DNA of 64,000 bases, taken from Musa acuminata AAA Group (lineage: Eukaryota > Streptophyta > Magnoliopsida > Zingiberales > Musaceae). How positions within the stretch are numbered: the first letter of the stretch is position 1; each line of letters starts with the position of its first letter. The stretch spans positions 29,452,501 to 29,516,500 of the forward strand of contig NC_088340.1 of assembly GCF_036884655.1 (NCBI RefSeq), given 5' to 3'. Position numbers and translations under genes: made by a program. Below the pieces are notes generated by a model that did no database searches, was not told the DNA's origin, and saw only the letters and a program-made list of their open reading frames with translations. Positions 23,189-36,589 of the stretch are shown here, in pieces.

Positions 23189-25353
23189 AAATTATGTTAT
23201 AATTGCTTTACAGGTGATGTATTCTAGATCATTTAGTTCTTTTGTTATATGTTTTGATTTCTATTTATCTCTTTCTTATATCTTTTGTCATATTCCAGAT
23301 TCGATGAGGATTGCAGTTAAGTTCGTGAGCGGCATGACACATTCCCCATTTCCCATAATTGACGTCGATCGCATTGAGGTACTGATAATAGGAGCTCATT
23401 ATAAAAGGGTTGCACATATACATTCTTGTAGATCTTTTTATCTCCCTCAATACGATATAAATATTTAAGTCTGAATCTTTTATACCCATACTTAGATATC
23501 GGAGGAGTCTCGTCGAGAATACTTTGGACGTAGTTTGGCAAGGTTTGATACTATCAAAATTGGACAATTTGATATTAGTACGGAAGTCTTAAGACTTCCG
23601 TTGTCTCCGAATCGACATCCATTTTAGACAACCGACTTACCAATCTACCAATAATGAATCTTAATATGTCTTTTGCGGAGAAGTTTGGTCTAATTCATCC
23701 TAGCAGCTAATTTGTTGTTGGTGGAAGGCATTGGTTACTTCCACTAAAATTCTCATCTTTCTTGGTGTTGATGTTTTATCAATTAATCCCTTGCTAGTGG
23801 CTATGATCAATTACTTCAATTTTAATTACTTGTTAATTATCTTTACTTCTTTTATTCTACAAGAACATCTCATATTGTTGAATAATGCTGGATAAAAAAT
23901 TTACCTGATCTATTTGTTCTGCACTACAAGATTTAACCCAATTCCGATACTGATATTTGTATCCAAATACATCATCAATCAAAACAGAGTATTTGAAATC
24001 AAAACAGAGTATATTGATACCACCTCTGTCATGACCCTAAAAAAAAAAAATTAATAATATTAAAATTTTAATCACAAATCAATCCAAATCTAAACTAACA
24101 ATTGAGGACACTGAAAACATTCTATCAAATTCACATCTATAAAACCTGTGCAGTTTATAATCATATATCATATCACTCGATAATTCACATTTATGACAAC
24201 CCAAGCCAACTTAACAAACATGAACAACATTTATAAATCCATAAGCTAAGTAATTTATACAATCAAAACTTTAACCATTTACCACAAGTTCATATCATCG
24301 TAAACTAGACTTAATATTCTGAAATTTTAAATAAGAGAGATCGTCTAATACTTTTACAAGGTATATCCATTTCGGTTCATCGACAACATTTCATTACATA
24401 CAAAATATGCTTATACAACAATAACATAATAACCAACAAGATTTCTCATAATTCTGAATAGCTCTCCACTGTCTCAGCCCAATTCAAACATCTCAAAGAG
24501 TGACAAGCTGACCTGAAAGATTTATATAACAACGGAGTGAGCTAAAAATAGCTCAACAAGTGACAAAGCATATATAGCACGAGAAGGGACAGTTTCAAAT
24601 AAAATAAGATATCACAATGGAAGACAGAATGTAAGAGATTCAAAGATATCATCTCATTAGATACATAATCGTAAATGTCATTTCATTCATAACATATTTG
24701 GTTCATAACAAATAAAGCATAGAGTAATTGAAGTATATCGATGACAAATAGGATATTTCAGAACATATAAGTTAATTGAATGGACTTGGTATTAGTTTGA
24801 TTCATCAATTTAAATTCATTCGAAATCAATTTACCTTATCTATGCCTTTCCAACTATTCAAATCCCTAAATATATTGTTCATTACTTTTAATTTTTTTTA
24901 ATCGCAATTCATGCATCTCGGCTTCGCAATCACAGTACCATATCCCTAAATAGATTTAAGTTGACACGACTCCTTCCGCACACCAAATGGATTCGGCGTC
25001 GCACGGTATCGGAGTCTGGTCAACGATCATCTCCATCGAGTTGCATGCCAGCCTTCAATCACACACCATTTTCCACATGCCTCGTCTGCTCTGCTAGACG
25101 GTGACGTGTCGAGTTCCCACTAGTCCGAGACACCCAAAAGCCCGGGAAATCGTTCCCCTATCCCATCGTTGGTTCTTGCTTTATCTTTGACGTCAGCGTG
25201 GAGCAATCTAGTGGATGAGAGCATTGGATGGTTCTTGATGCAAGCGTCATCGGAGAGGATCCACTTCTATAAACCGAAGAGAGGGTAGTCCTCGACGACT
25301 GTTCCCTTCTTCGAGAGAGAGAGCGACAGCGAGGGAGACGAAGCGGAGCTCGA
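23189..25353. other. Intergenic region upstream of BCAT copy 1
   Basis: AT-rich and without a convincing gene. Short open frames near 23214-23567 have no recognisable domain. The last 300 bp become GC-rich and should hold the promoter and 5' UTR of the aminotransferase gene; a short GA run lies at 25313-25322. Confidence 0.5.
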
Positions 25354-28300
25354 ATGGAACGCAGCCTCTTCCTCTCTAGACCTTCCACCGACCATGGGGC
25401 GCTTCTCGCCTCCCCATTCTCCGCTGCCTCCCCGACCGCCTTCCGGAGGCGCCGTTTCCTCCCTCACGACTCATCCCTCAAGGTACCTCGTTTTCCCTCT
25501 CCTCCCCCTTCTTTCGACTACGTCCCTGCTGGTTGATGATCTTAGCTTGATGATGGAGGGCTTTGTCGATTGTTGAGATGATAGGGTCGAGGTGGTTTGA
25601 TATAGACTTCTCTTTGTGGAATTTTCCTGGTTTCGTATAAGATTCCACTTAGTCGAATCCTTAGCTTCATCTTGGTTCTGCTTTTTTGGTTTCCAAGTGA
25701 ATCTATCGTGCTGTGTCAGGATTTTAGCCGCTGAGAGAAATATCTTTTCCCCCTTTTTTGCGCTATTTGAGGGTTATGCCAGTGCCGTTATCTTCAGAAA
25801 CCAAAAGGGTTTGCAATAGTTATGTTGGCAAATATCTCCCTATTGAACGATAAAAACCAAATTTCTGGTAATCTCTGGTTTGTCGAGAGGAGCCACCGTA
25901 CTTCCTTACGAGTGTTTTGGGCTGGATCATTATAGTCTGGGCAACTTGGCGTTCTGGTCGGTAGAACAATTGAAATCCTTAGTGGCTGACTAGCCTCGTT
26001 CGTAATGCTTCTTATACAGAATATAACAAAGCACCATTTATTGGTAAGACCAGATAATTTCACTAAAGAATTTATTGGTAACTCCTATTACCCTCCTAAT
26101 GCATCTCTTGTCTAATTGTGTAACATCCAGAATAGTTGTTCATGCTGTAGCTTCATCTGTCCGCTTAATTGCATTCATAAAATTATATAAAATGTTCTTG
26201 AATTTGAAATTCATGGTTCGTTTATGTTGTTTATGATATATTATCCAAAAAGAACTTATACTTTGTACTTCCAATTTCCAGATTCAAAATCAGCTTCATT
26301 CCATATCGTCTCTTGTATTAGGAGCCTCTAGTAGCACAGTAAGATGTGAAGCAAGCATGTACAAGTATGTATATGTGCATCTTTCTCTCATTTTTATCTG
26401 CCATGATATTGTTGAATAGAACCTCTATTCAACCCATTCTTTATATTCTTGAGTTTTTTTAGCTTTATTTTTCTTGTCATTTTACTTCTCATGAAGCTAA
26501 TTTCATTTATCAATTTTTTTGGGCTTGACTCAAACAGTTCAAGGATTGAGAATACTCTATTGTTGTTGACATGAATTTTGCATGAACATAGAGACAACTG
26601 TGAGATTTGAATGAGGGTCATGAACTCAAGTTAGCCTAATCTTGTTTGGCTAAACTGGTATCCCTTAGAAGTTATTGATTATTGCTAATCAACACACTTC
26701 CAGTTTTTTGTTTTATGAATTCTGCTGTGCTTGTTCCTCACTTGTGTGTTTCGTATCACAAATTTGACGTATGATTTTGTTTATTCTCCATCACTTCGAT
26801 ATATTCTATTCTTTTACCATGTTTTGTGTTTGTTTATGCACCATTTGTTCTAAATAAAATTTGATTACACTTTAGCTTTATGGTGGTCGTCATCTGAATC
26901 ATCCTGTGATAGACCACCATATCTCATGCGATTAATAAATATTTACTACCATGAACTTCCTATGTGCAGTCGTATAGAACATGTGGCTCATCAATTGGAC
27001 AAATGATAACCCAAAGGGTTTGCTGTTAGCAAAATTTTGTAGATCTAAGCATGTAATTGTATCTATAATAGATTAGATGATTAATATAAGATTTTTTGAT
27101 ATTAGTTAGGAGATGGCATTGCCACCCAAAATAAAATTCATAGATTACCTTCTCTATAATGTGCTAAATAAGATGATATATATCTCCTCTCAAAGCTTGC
27201 TAAACACTCTTCTGGGGTTAAATTTTGAATTTTTTAATTGGTGGCAAAGGCATGCTGTATTAGCAAGGTTGTGCTTGGAATATATGAATTTAGAATTTGA
27301 AGAGCAGATCTGTGTCTCCTTGCATTTGTTCCACAAGTAATTCCAAAATTTCTCATTAAAGAGGAGATATCGTCAATTCTATTAAATCAATTAGAGTATG
27401 CTTCCGTATTAGGAAGGAGAATCTATCTCTTGATCTACCCAAGTAACTTGTATTATCTTGTGAATATATCAGTATGTTTCAGTTCAATGCTTGCAACTGC
27501 AACTAAGCATAATAACATTAAAAAAGGAAGCCAGCTATATAACTTTTTGTCATGCAACTTGTGAGAAATTCTGTGGTCTGTTTTCAGTTTACATTGGCAT
27601 TTGAGGTAAGATCTACTTTTTTATCTAATTCGTTTTGAAATTTCACTATTTTTCTGAACGAGTTGATATGAAGCTATTTGGCCATATTAATGCATTTGAC
27701 TTCCTGTATTTGCGGCTGATGAAGCTTTTTCGTTTTTCTGTTGTAGCAGTTCCTTTTTTTTCTTTTACCTATTGGATCACATTATAAATATTTTTTATTC
27801 ATCACTGCTTCACTGTGTTGGATAGAACAAATAAGTTTATTTACATTGTTATAATTTATGTTCCGATTTGTTTTTTTGGCAAAGGTTGATGGTAATCTGT
27901 GTTTCAGCAGGCAAACTGTTGAAACAGTTGACTTGGACTGGGATAATCTTGGATTTGCACTGTTTCCCACTGATTATATGTACATGATGAAATGTTCTCA
28001 AAATGGAATGTTTTCAAAAGGCGAATTGCTGCGTTATGGACCCCTTGAATTGAGTCCATCCTCTGGAGCATTACATTATGGACAGGTTAGCAAAGAATTA
28101 CATTCAGGACTCTTTTGTATTTAAATTTCATAGACATAGCAGCAATTTATGAAATTAAGCTTGTGGATAATTGTAGTTACTCATATCCGGTATGTTCATT
28201 TTCCTTCTCAAAGCATGATGTGCTGTTTTTTGAATATAATGATAAACACTGGGAGAAAGACTTTAAATTGTTGGAAATAATATTGTTAAAAGGCTGTATT

Positions 28301-31300
28301 TTCTTCCATTTTTGTTGATAAATACTCGACCGAAAGCATTTTGGTTTGCCTTCCTTGTTTTTTCTATGCTTTGGGAGCTGGAACTTTTTGTTTTGTTAAC
28401 TTCAACACTGAAATCGGAAGTTTTTAGCACACCTTTGGACGATCATTTGAGAGGAGTCTCTGACGTGGATAATGCTGTGCATGGCGAACTGGTATGCAAT
28501 AATTTCCTCAAAAGGCCAAGTGGTACACTACAAAGTTGATCATTTCTAGGGTGGCACTTGGATTAGGACGAGGAGAAAAAGGTCTTCATGTCAAAACTCT
28601 GTGTTGCACCATGGCATATCAATGGACCAACCATTTTTTTAAAAAAATGGAAAAGCCAAAGATATAATTTGTCTTATTTGATTTTGTACTTTGGACTAAT
28701 TTTTTGATGTCTTTTGATGGTCAACTTCTTACAATTACCAAACTTCTTACAATTACCACTTATCACAAGAGCTGGCCTTTAGCATTATGTGAACAAAATA
28801 GTATGTTGCATGCATACCTGAAGATCATCTAAGTTGAAGTTCAAAGCAGGGTCTGCCGTACCGAACTATACCGCCTGGTATGGGCGGTACGTACCGGTCC
28901 GATAGGTTGTCGGTACACGGATCGTCTGTTATCGGTTCGAGTGTACTGTAGCACTGTAGCAGTGCTACAGTACTAGACACACCTGAGTGTACCGCTCGGT
29001 ACACCTGGGTGTACTGCTCGGTATATCGTACTGTACCGGTACCAAGCCCAGATCGAAATATCGGTACGGTACGGTATTGCGAACCTTGGTTCAAAATGAT
29101 ATATCATAATGTATTAATTGTTGTTAATGGAGCTATTGCATGTGTATAGAAGAAATATGTCCATGACAAAAAGTCTATAGTAATATATATGGTTTTATTT
29201 CAGGGATTATTTGAAGGTTTAAAAGCATACAGGAAGGAAGACGGATCTGTTCTACTTTTTCGACCTCAAGAAAATGCCCTGCGAATGAGAATTGGTGCAG
29301 ACCGGATGTGTATGCCTTCACCAACAATTGACCAATTTGTTGATGCTATAAGGTTAACTGTTTTGGCAAATAAACGATGGGTAGCTTGCAACTCCACTAT
29401 CATGGTTTAAGTTATAGCATTTCTATGTGGATTATAAGTTGTCTGATATCCTTTATGCAATGCAGGTACCACCAACTGGTAAAGGCTCTTTGTACATTAG
29501 ACCACTCCTTATTGGGAGTGGTGCTGTTCTTGGTGTTTCACCAGCTCCTGAGTATACATTTCTTGTTTTTGTCTCACCTGTTGGAAACTATTTCAAGGTT
29601 GGTCAGTTTCAAGTTTTTGAAGTTGCTTTTTATTTTCGTTTTCTTGTCTCAAAATAAGGGTGATCAATTTCTACTCCATACAGAATGAAAAATGTAGCAT
29701 ATATGTAAGACTAATTTTTTTATCAGCATCATAAGAAGGCAAAAAATCATCTTCTTTGAAACCCTAAAGATAACCTGCTCTTGATTAGGGCATGAAAAAT
29801 ATCAAGATGAGAATACCAAATTTAATTAACGAAAATAAAATATATATGCAAGCCATCAAATCTTGGTGTGATACTCTGTCTGATATGGCTTAAATATGTA
29901 TGTGAAATCATTGATGGTTTGAAGTCGGAACAAATAATTGCTTAAGTTCTGCACAGCAACTGAATCTATTGGAGGTTAAGCTGAATAGCTCCTTTTGCAC
30001 TATTTATTGTCATTTACTAAAATACTGATTATTTGAGATTAATCACTCCAAAGAGTATTTGATCAATTGACGGTTGATTTCAATGAACATGATTTCATCA
30101 GACAGTTAAAGAGTGCACGAAAGAAAATATATTCATGCATTAAAAATGTTAATTAGACTACCTCTTGTCCCATGAGACTAACATTTTTCTTTTCTGTCTC
30201 CTGATTTTGTAATTTTGAAGTTGCTTTTTATTTTCATTTTCTTGTCTCAAAATAAGGGTGATCAATTTCTACTCCATACAGCATGAAAAATGTAGCATAT
30301 ATGTAAGACTAATTTTTTTATCAGCATCAGAAGAAGGCAAAAAAGCAACATCTTTGAAACCCTAAAGATAACCTGCTCTTGATTAGGGCATGAAAAATAT
30401 CAAGATGAGAATACCAAAATTAATTATCAAAAATAAAATATATATGCAAGCCATCAAATCTTGGTGTGATACTCTGTGTCTGATATGGCTTAAATATGTA
30501 TGTGAAATCATTGATGGTTTGAAGTCGGAACAAATAATTGCTTAAGTTCTGCACAGCAACTGAATCTACTGGAGGTTAAGCTGAATAGCTCCTTTTGCAC
30601 TATTTATTGCCATTTACTAAGATACTGATTATTTGAGATTAATCACTCCAAAGAGTATTTGATCAATTGACGGTTGATTTCAATGAACATGATTTCATCA
30701 GACAGTTAAAGAGTGCACGAAAGAAAATATATTCATGCGTTAAAAATGTTAATTAGACTACCTCTTGTATCACGAGACTAACATTTTTCTTTTCTGTCTC
30801 CTGATTTTGTAATTTTGATGTTGCTTTTTATTTTCGTTTTCTTGTCTCAAAATAAGGGTGATCAATTTCTACTCCATACAGCATGAAAAATGTAGCATAT
30901 ATGTAAGACTAATTTTTTTATCAGCATCAGAAGGAGGCAAAAAAGCAACATCTTTGAAACCCTAAAGATAACCTGCTCTTGATTAGGGCATGAAAAATAC
31001 CAAGATGAGAATACCAAAATTAATTATCAAAAATAAAATATATATGCAAGCCATCAAATCTTGGTGTGATACTCTGTGTCTGATATGGCTTAAATATGTA
31101 TGTGAAATCATTGATGGTTTGAAGTCGGAACAAATAGTTGCTTAAGTTCTGCACAGCAACTGAATCTACTGGAGGTTAAGCTGAATAGCTCCTTTTGCAC
31201 TATTTATTGCCATTTACTAAGATACTGATTATTTGAGATTAATCACTCCAAAGAGTATTTGATCAATTGATGGTTGATTTCAATGAACATGATTTCATCA

Positions 31301-34300
31301 GATAGTTAAAGAGTGAACGAAAGAAAATATATTCATGCGTTAAAAATGTTACTTAGACTACCTCTTGTACCATGAGACTAACATTTTTCTTTTCTGTCTC
31401 CTGATTTTGTAATTTTGAAGTTGCTTTTTATTTTCGTTTTCTTGTCTCAAAATAAGGGTGATCAATTTCTACTCCATACAGCATGAAAAATGTAGCATAT
31501 ATGTAAGACTAATTTTTTTATCAGCATCAGAAGAAGGCAAAAAAGCAACATCTTTGAAACCCTAAAGATAACCTGCTCTTGATTAGGGCATGAAAAATAT
31601 CAAGATGAGAATACCAAAATTAATTATAAAAAATAAAATATCTATGCAAGCCATCAAATCTTGGTGTGATACTGTGTCTGATATGGCTTAAATATGTATG
31701 TGAAATCATCGATGGTTTGAAGTCGGAACAAATAATTGCTTAAGTTCTGCACAGCAACTGAATCTACTGGAGGTTAAGCTGAATAGCTCCTTTTGCACTA
31801 TTTATTGCCATTTACTAAGATACTGATTATTTGAGATTAATCACTCCAAAGAGTATTTGATCAATTGATGGTTGATTTCAATGAACATGATTTCATCAGA
31901 CAGTTAAAGAGTGCACGAAAGAAAATATATTCATGCATTAAAAATGTTAATTAGACTACCTCTTGTACCATGAGACTAACATTTTTCTTTTCTGTCTCCT
32001 GATTTTGTAATTTATGTGTCTTTTCATCCAAATTTTCTTGTTTCAAATATTAGAGAAATAGTTTCAATTGCAAAGATCTAGCTGACAAATGGAGCTATAC
32101 CTTTCAGGAGGGCTTGGCACCAATAAACTTGATAGTTGAGAATGAGTATCATCGTGCAGGTCCCGGTGGAACTGGAGGTGTAAAGACTATTGGAAATTAT
32201 GCATCAGTAAGCGAGCTTGTTAAAGTGATAAAATGCTTTGCAAGTTGCCTCATGTTTCATAGAACTAGTACTTTTTCTGGTTTATCATCCTAGTCATGCT
32301 CTGTTTGGTTGAGGAACTACATGGTCCTCAGCAAGAAAGTCAAGCTGATTCACCAAACAAATCTTTTACAACTCAGAATAATTGTGTATATCTTTGCGGT
32401 TGATGATATTTTCACTTCTTTTTATGTTGCTGACATACTCAAGAAACATGCAGGGTTATATTGAGTAAAGGTTATTTTGATGTGGTACACAATAATTTTG
32501 TGTGTTACCGAGGGCATAATTTTCTTTTTCTTGTTGCTGTCGCATATAGTAGTGAATGTTTTTTTTCTAAACACTTATACTGACAGTCCAGGTGATTAGA
32601 TTCTTTTGTGTTTACATCTGTATAGGTCTTCAGAGCGCTAAAAAAGGCAAAGGAGAATGGCTATTCTGATGTCTTATATCTTGATTGTATTCATAAGAAG
32701 TATCTGGAGGAAGTTTCATCTTGTAATATTTTTGTTGTGAAGGTATGGATGTTAATGATTTTTCTTGTCATTTCAGTATGGTGCTTTTCTAGTGTGAACC
32801 TGAACTATTGCATTCAGTCATGTTTGTATCTGGCACAAAATAAATAAATAAAAAGCTTGCCTTTTCAGGTTATTTGATCTTGTAGTGCTTAACCATTTCA
32901 TAAATGAAGTAGGATTAAAGCAATTTCTGATGTTTTGACGTTTTTAGCCTTTTCAGTGTTTGTTTTCATATGTTTCTGCATCATGTTCGAGAGTTTCCAC
33001 TTTCCTGGTTAAATGAAAACAACAGACATGGAGCTTGTTTAACTCAGATTTTGTGGGTTTCATATTATTTCTTTTTGAGAGTTGCCGTAATCTTAAACTC
33101 TCTGTCATTTTGGATATTCTAATTTTAGAACCTTGTGTCTTTTTCTTTTGAAGTTAGCTTTGTAAATGTTATCATGATATATATCATTTTTGTTGTGCAT
33201 GTATTTTGGTCCAATATAGAATCTCTTAACAAGTTTTTTTGGACTTATTGTCCTTTCATATTCAGGCATTATTGTTGCATCACATGCGTACAGTTTATAC
33301 TACTAATTGTCAATATTTATAGACATTAAATTGACTTTCTTTTTGACAGAACAAAGTTATTTCAACACCAGAAGTAAAAGGGACGATATTGCCTGGCATT
33401 ACAAGGAAGAGTATAATTGATGTTGCTCGTGGTCAAGGCTATCAGGTACAGACTTTGCTGTGGTGTTAAACTATTTTTAGATTGCTAAAAAGTAGATGCA
33501 TAGTTTTGCTCATTATTTAATAATCTCATGTCAAATTTTATCCTCTTCTTTTCTTCCGACTGCATCCAGTGAGCATTAAGGTATTTAATTTGATCTGGCA
33601 TGTTTGAGGTTCATAATTGATCATTTATATTTGTGAATACTTTTTGATATTATTTTTCTGCTAAATTTTTACATATGTCAGAATAAAGTTTTTAATGAAA
33701 ATTTCTGAACCAAGACTAGTCTCTTCATAATAATCATGAAACTGTGCAGGTTGAGGAGCGCCCTGTGTCAGTTGAAGAACTGCTTGATGTTGATGAAGTA
33801 TTTTGTACAGGTACCGCTGTTGTTGTAGCCCCTGTGGGAAGCATAACATACCTGGAAAGAAGGCAAGTTTTCTCACTGTTGTTAGTTCCATTTCTCTTTT
33901 GATGCTCCATAAGTCATACGTTTTACCCATTGGTGGAGAAATTTGAAATTAATGGCTGCTATCTACTTAGTTGTTTAAAGTTCTGGAACAGGATCATCTA
34001 GAAGATTATATTCTATTTGTTCTGTAAGATATAAATCTAATGTTCTTCAGCATCAACTGATTTGGCCATATATGGAGAGCTCATAATTCCAAAGGGTTGA
34101 GCACTTGAGCTGATAGTTTGTCTTATTTCCCATTCTCATGTTTTCCTTGTAGCCTTATTTGCGAAAGACACATTTAAGAGGTTTGTTTCTTTTGTTTTGG
34201 TCATCCTGTTGGGTTGTCACTTGTGTAGTAACTTGGCAGTAATTCTTGAAGTGCATTAATAAGTGCCAATTGTGATGGTTAAATCCATCGGTAATAACAA

Positions 34301-34396
34301 AATGTTTGTCAGGCTTGCCTGATCACTTGAATTTGCTGTGATGCATCTTTCTGGTCAGTCTTTCTGCCTCAATAAATGTTTGTTGTATCCTGGAAA

Positions 34397-34445
<49 letters not shown>

Positions 34446-34723
34446 CACTTCTCACCAATTAAATTCCAGTAATTTTTATCTTTGCCTGTTCTTTAATTTT
34501 GCTTATATTCATTACAAAAAAATATTGCCTGTGGTCTTACGCAAGTTGTTGATGAGTCAGAGAGGTACGGTTCTCTCAATCTTTGCTGGTTTCAAGTTGT
34601 TGCAGGGTTGTGTATGGGAACAAAGGTCTTGGGGTTGTATCTCAACAACTTTATTCTTCACTTACTAGACTACAGATGGGCCTTTCAGAGGACAAGATGG
34701 GGTGGACAATGCAGTTAGAGTAG
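25354..34723 (+). CDS. BCAT: Branched-chain amino acid aminotransferase, plastid-type leader (copy 1)
   Basis: A PLP-dependent class IV aminotransferase that interconverts Leu, Ile and Val with their 2-oxo acids. Exons: 25354-25482, 26282-26364, 27911-28085, 29204-29380, 29466-29597, 32108-32206, 32626-32742, 33350-33445, 33750-33862, 34606-34723. They total 1239 nt (412 aa) with consistent phase. The leader ([11 protein letters not shown]...FRRRRF) is Ser- and Arg-rich with few acids and looks like a transit peptide, probably plastid. The catalytic core starts near residue 75 ([11 protein letters not shown]). The PLP-binding lysine is K258 in [13 protein letters not shown], and [15 protein letters not shown] follows near 317. 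Exon 3 has a NAGNAG acceptor, so use of 27908 would add one codon. Intron 9 has a GC donor. Intron 5 is enlarged by a four-copy 600-bp repeat. The gene is tandem to copy 2. Confidence 0.93.
28850..29092. repeat. Small foldback or MITE-like element in BCAT copy 1 intron 3
   Basis: A GC-richer island in an AT-rich intron, full of GGTAC, CGGTAC and CCGTACCG phrases. At its heart a perfect inverted repeat has 14-bp arms, 28943-28956 and 28960-28973, around a 3-base loop TAG. The outer ends are loosely complementary: GGTCTGCCGTACCG on the left, CGGTACGGTATTGCGAACC on the right. It may be a MITE or another small non-autonomous element. No clear target duplication is seen. Confidence 0.55.
29619..32013. 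repeat. Four-copy tandem repeat, unit about 600 bp, in BCAT copy 1 intron 5
   Basis: Units start at 29619, 30217, 30817 and 31417 and end at 32013, so periods are 598, 600, 600 and about 597 bp. Each begins GAAGTTGCTTTTTATTTTC (GATG in the third) and ends TCTCCTGATTTTGTAATTT. Copies are nearly identical; the first is the most different (for example AAAAAATCATCTTC where the others have AAAAAGCAACATC). The array begins 21 bp after the splice donor of exon 5 and ends 94 bp before exon 6. It contains no exon and no long open frame. Confidence 0.97.
34399..34442. repeat. (TA)n microsatellite in BCAT copy 1 intron 9
   Basis: An uninterrupted AT/TA run between exons 9 and 10. Confidence 0.95.
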
Positions 34724-35197
34724 GAGCCGACATTGTAACTCCGAATGATAAATACATATGCTTTTTATCTGCAACCAGTTTAGTTATATACCTGTGTTTT
34801 GCTCTTTTTATACTTGTTTTTTTTTTAATCTGCAACCTTTATGATTCAATCTGCATTACTGTAATTGCATTGTTTGAGACCCTTTGCACTCTCTCTAGTT
34901 TGTTAACGAATACACTTTTACCCAATGCTCGGTCCTAGTTTTACTTGGAAGTCAGTCGGTCATTTGGATTTTGATATGAGATATAGAGTTGAAGATGTGA
35001 ATTTGGAGCATTCAAATTGTATGTTCATGGACATAATTATGTGCTTTTTGTCATCATTATTTCAATGATTATGCTGAGATTAAAAAAAAAAAGAGTATTC
35101 AGTCAAAAGTCGGAAGCTTATGAAGCAGCCTCCTAGATGTGCTACAAACAAGTCGTTGGAGTGGGGAAAAGCAAAGCATGATACTTGTTTCTTTGAG
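34724..35197. other. 3' flank of BCAT copy 1
   Basis: AT-rich sequence after the stop codon. It should contain the 3' UTR; AATAAA-like signals are not distinct. It ends at the insertion point of the gypsy element. Confidence 0.5.
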
Positions 35198-35445
35198 TGT
35201 TAGATCCTTTTATTTTTTTTTTTATGTTTTACGTATTTATTAAGTCTGTTTAGTTTAACTAAAGTCGAAACTCTATAAATAGGAATGTAACCGTTTCTTT
35301 TTAGTTATCTATGAAAAATATTATTTTGTCTTTTGACAAACCTTAGGAGGTCGATTCCCTCGAAGCGATCAAAGAGGTCGATCCCCTCGAAGTGATCATT
35401 CCTTTCCCTTTTTCTTTTTTACGATAAGACTTTAGGATCTTATGA
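35198..35445 (+). repeat. 5' LTR of the chromovirus
   Basis: Starts TGTTAGATCC and ends ATCTTATGA, where the 3' LTR has ATCTTATCA. A TATAAAT promoter box lies at 35274-35280. The LTR is shortened and diverged relative to its partner by small indels in T-rich parts. Confidence 0.88.
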
Positions 35446-35447
35446 TT

Positions 35448-35459
35448 TGGTATCAGAGC
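35448..35459 (+). other. Primer-binding site (initiator Met-tRNA)
   Basis: TGGTATCAGAGC, complementary to the 3' end of plant initiator methionine tRNA, lies two bases after the 5' LTR. It is the commonest plant retrotransposon primer site. Confidence 0.85.
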
Positions 35460-35517
35460 GACGATCCTTGACGTTCTCGTTGCATCGTAGTTATAAAAAA
35501 AAAAACAAAAAGAGGAT

Positions 35518-36585
35518 ATGGTTGTGCAGATGCCCTTGACTAGACATCAGAAACAAGAACTGGGGATTACCAACTTACAATCGTACGCAATGGCTGTCGA
35601 TAACTCAGTGAAGGCACAAATGAAAACGTTGGAAACCATAATTGAGAATCAGCTACAAGAAACTCTTCATGATTTCAAAAGAGTTTATTGGAGCACTTTA
35701 GTGGGTTTCAACAAGATGGGAGCTCAAGTTCTAAGTTGAATAGATTGAGAGATATAGGAAAAGAGCCCTAGGATGGTGACACACACTACCCATGCATCAG
35801 GGTAGAATTTCCACAATGGGAAGATGAAGATTCGACCAGTTAGATCTCTAGGGCGAAATTTTTTTTTCGTTTTCACAGAACCCCAGAAGAATCCAAGGTA
35901 GAAGTGGCCTCAATCCAGCTCGATGGAGATGCAATCTAGTGGTATGATTGGTACGAAACTTGCCATGGAGTTCCTTCGTGAGAGCAGTTCAAAAGAGGGC
36001 TTCTTGTTCGCTTTGGCCCATCCGAATATGAGAATGTTGATGGCCAACTCGCTAAAATTCGTCAGACTTCTATAGTGTTGGAATATTAGAGTAGATTTAA
36101 AAGATTGTCCAACCAAGTTAGAATTGGTCAGAACGAAAACTTCTGGGTATATTTATTGAAGGGCTTATTCCCTAGATCCGGTGCGAGGTTAAGGCTTGTC
36201 AACCCCGCACTATGATGGCTATGATTTCATTTGCACGCCTACATATGGAAAAAATCAGTGTGGAATATCGTCGAAACAGAGGTACCAATAAACAGGTGAT
36301 TAGCAGGCAACCTACCTCATCTACTCCTAGTCAAAACTATAACACTAGCATACTAACCCGAGAAGAACTCAAAGAAAGGTTAGCGAAGGGTTTGTGCTGG
36401 TATTGCGATGAAAAGTGGAGTAAGGAGCACCGATGCAAACAAGGAAGACTTTTGATGATTGAACCGATCGAGGAGGAACCGGAAGTAGAAGTATTGAATT
36501 CCGATCATGAAGAAGTGGAAACTGATGATGATGTTGAAGTCGTCACACATACAGTGCATGCATTGGCTGGCTACTCTAATCCATA
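35518..36585 (+). pseudogene. Chromovirus gag, broken
   Basis: The ATG at 35518 opens a 73-codon frame ending at 35739. The rest of gag is spread over other frames with further stops. A zinc knuckle is legible near 36397-36440 as CWYCDEKWSKEHRC in the frame 36212-36586, followed by an acidic linker (EEEPEVEV, DHEEVETDDDVEVV). Confidence 0.8.
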
Positions 36586-36589
36586 AACT

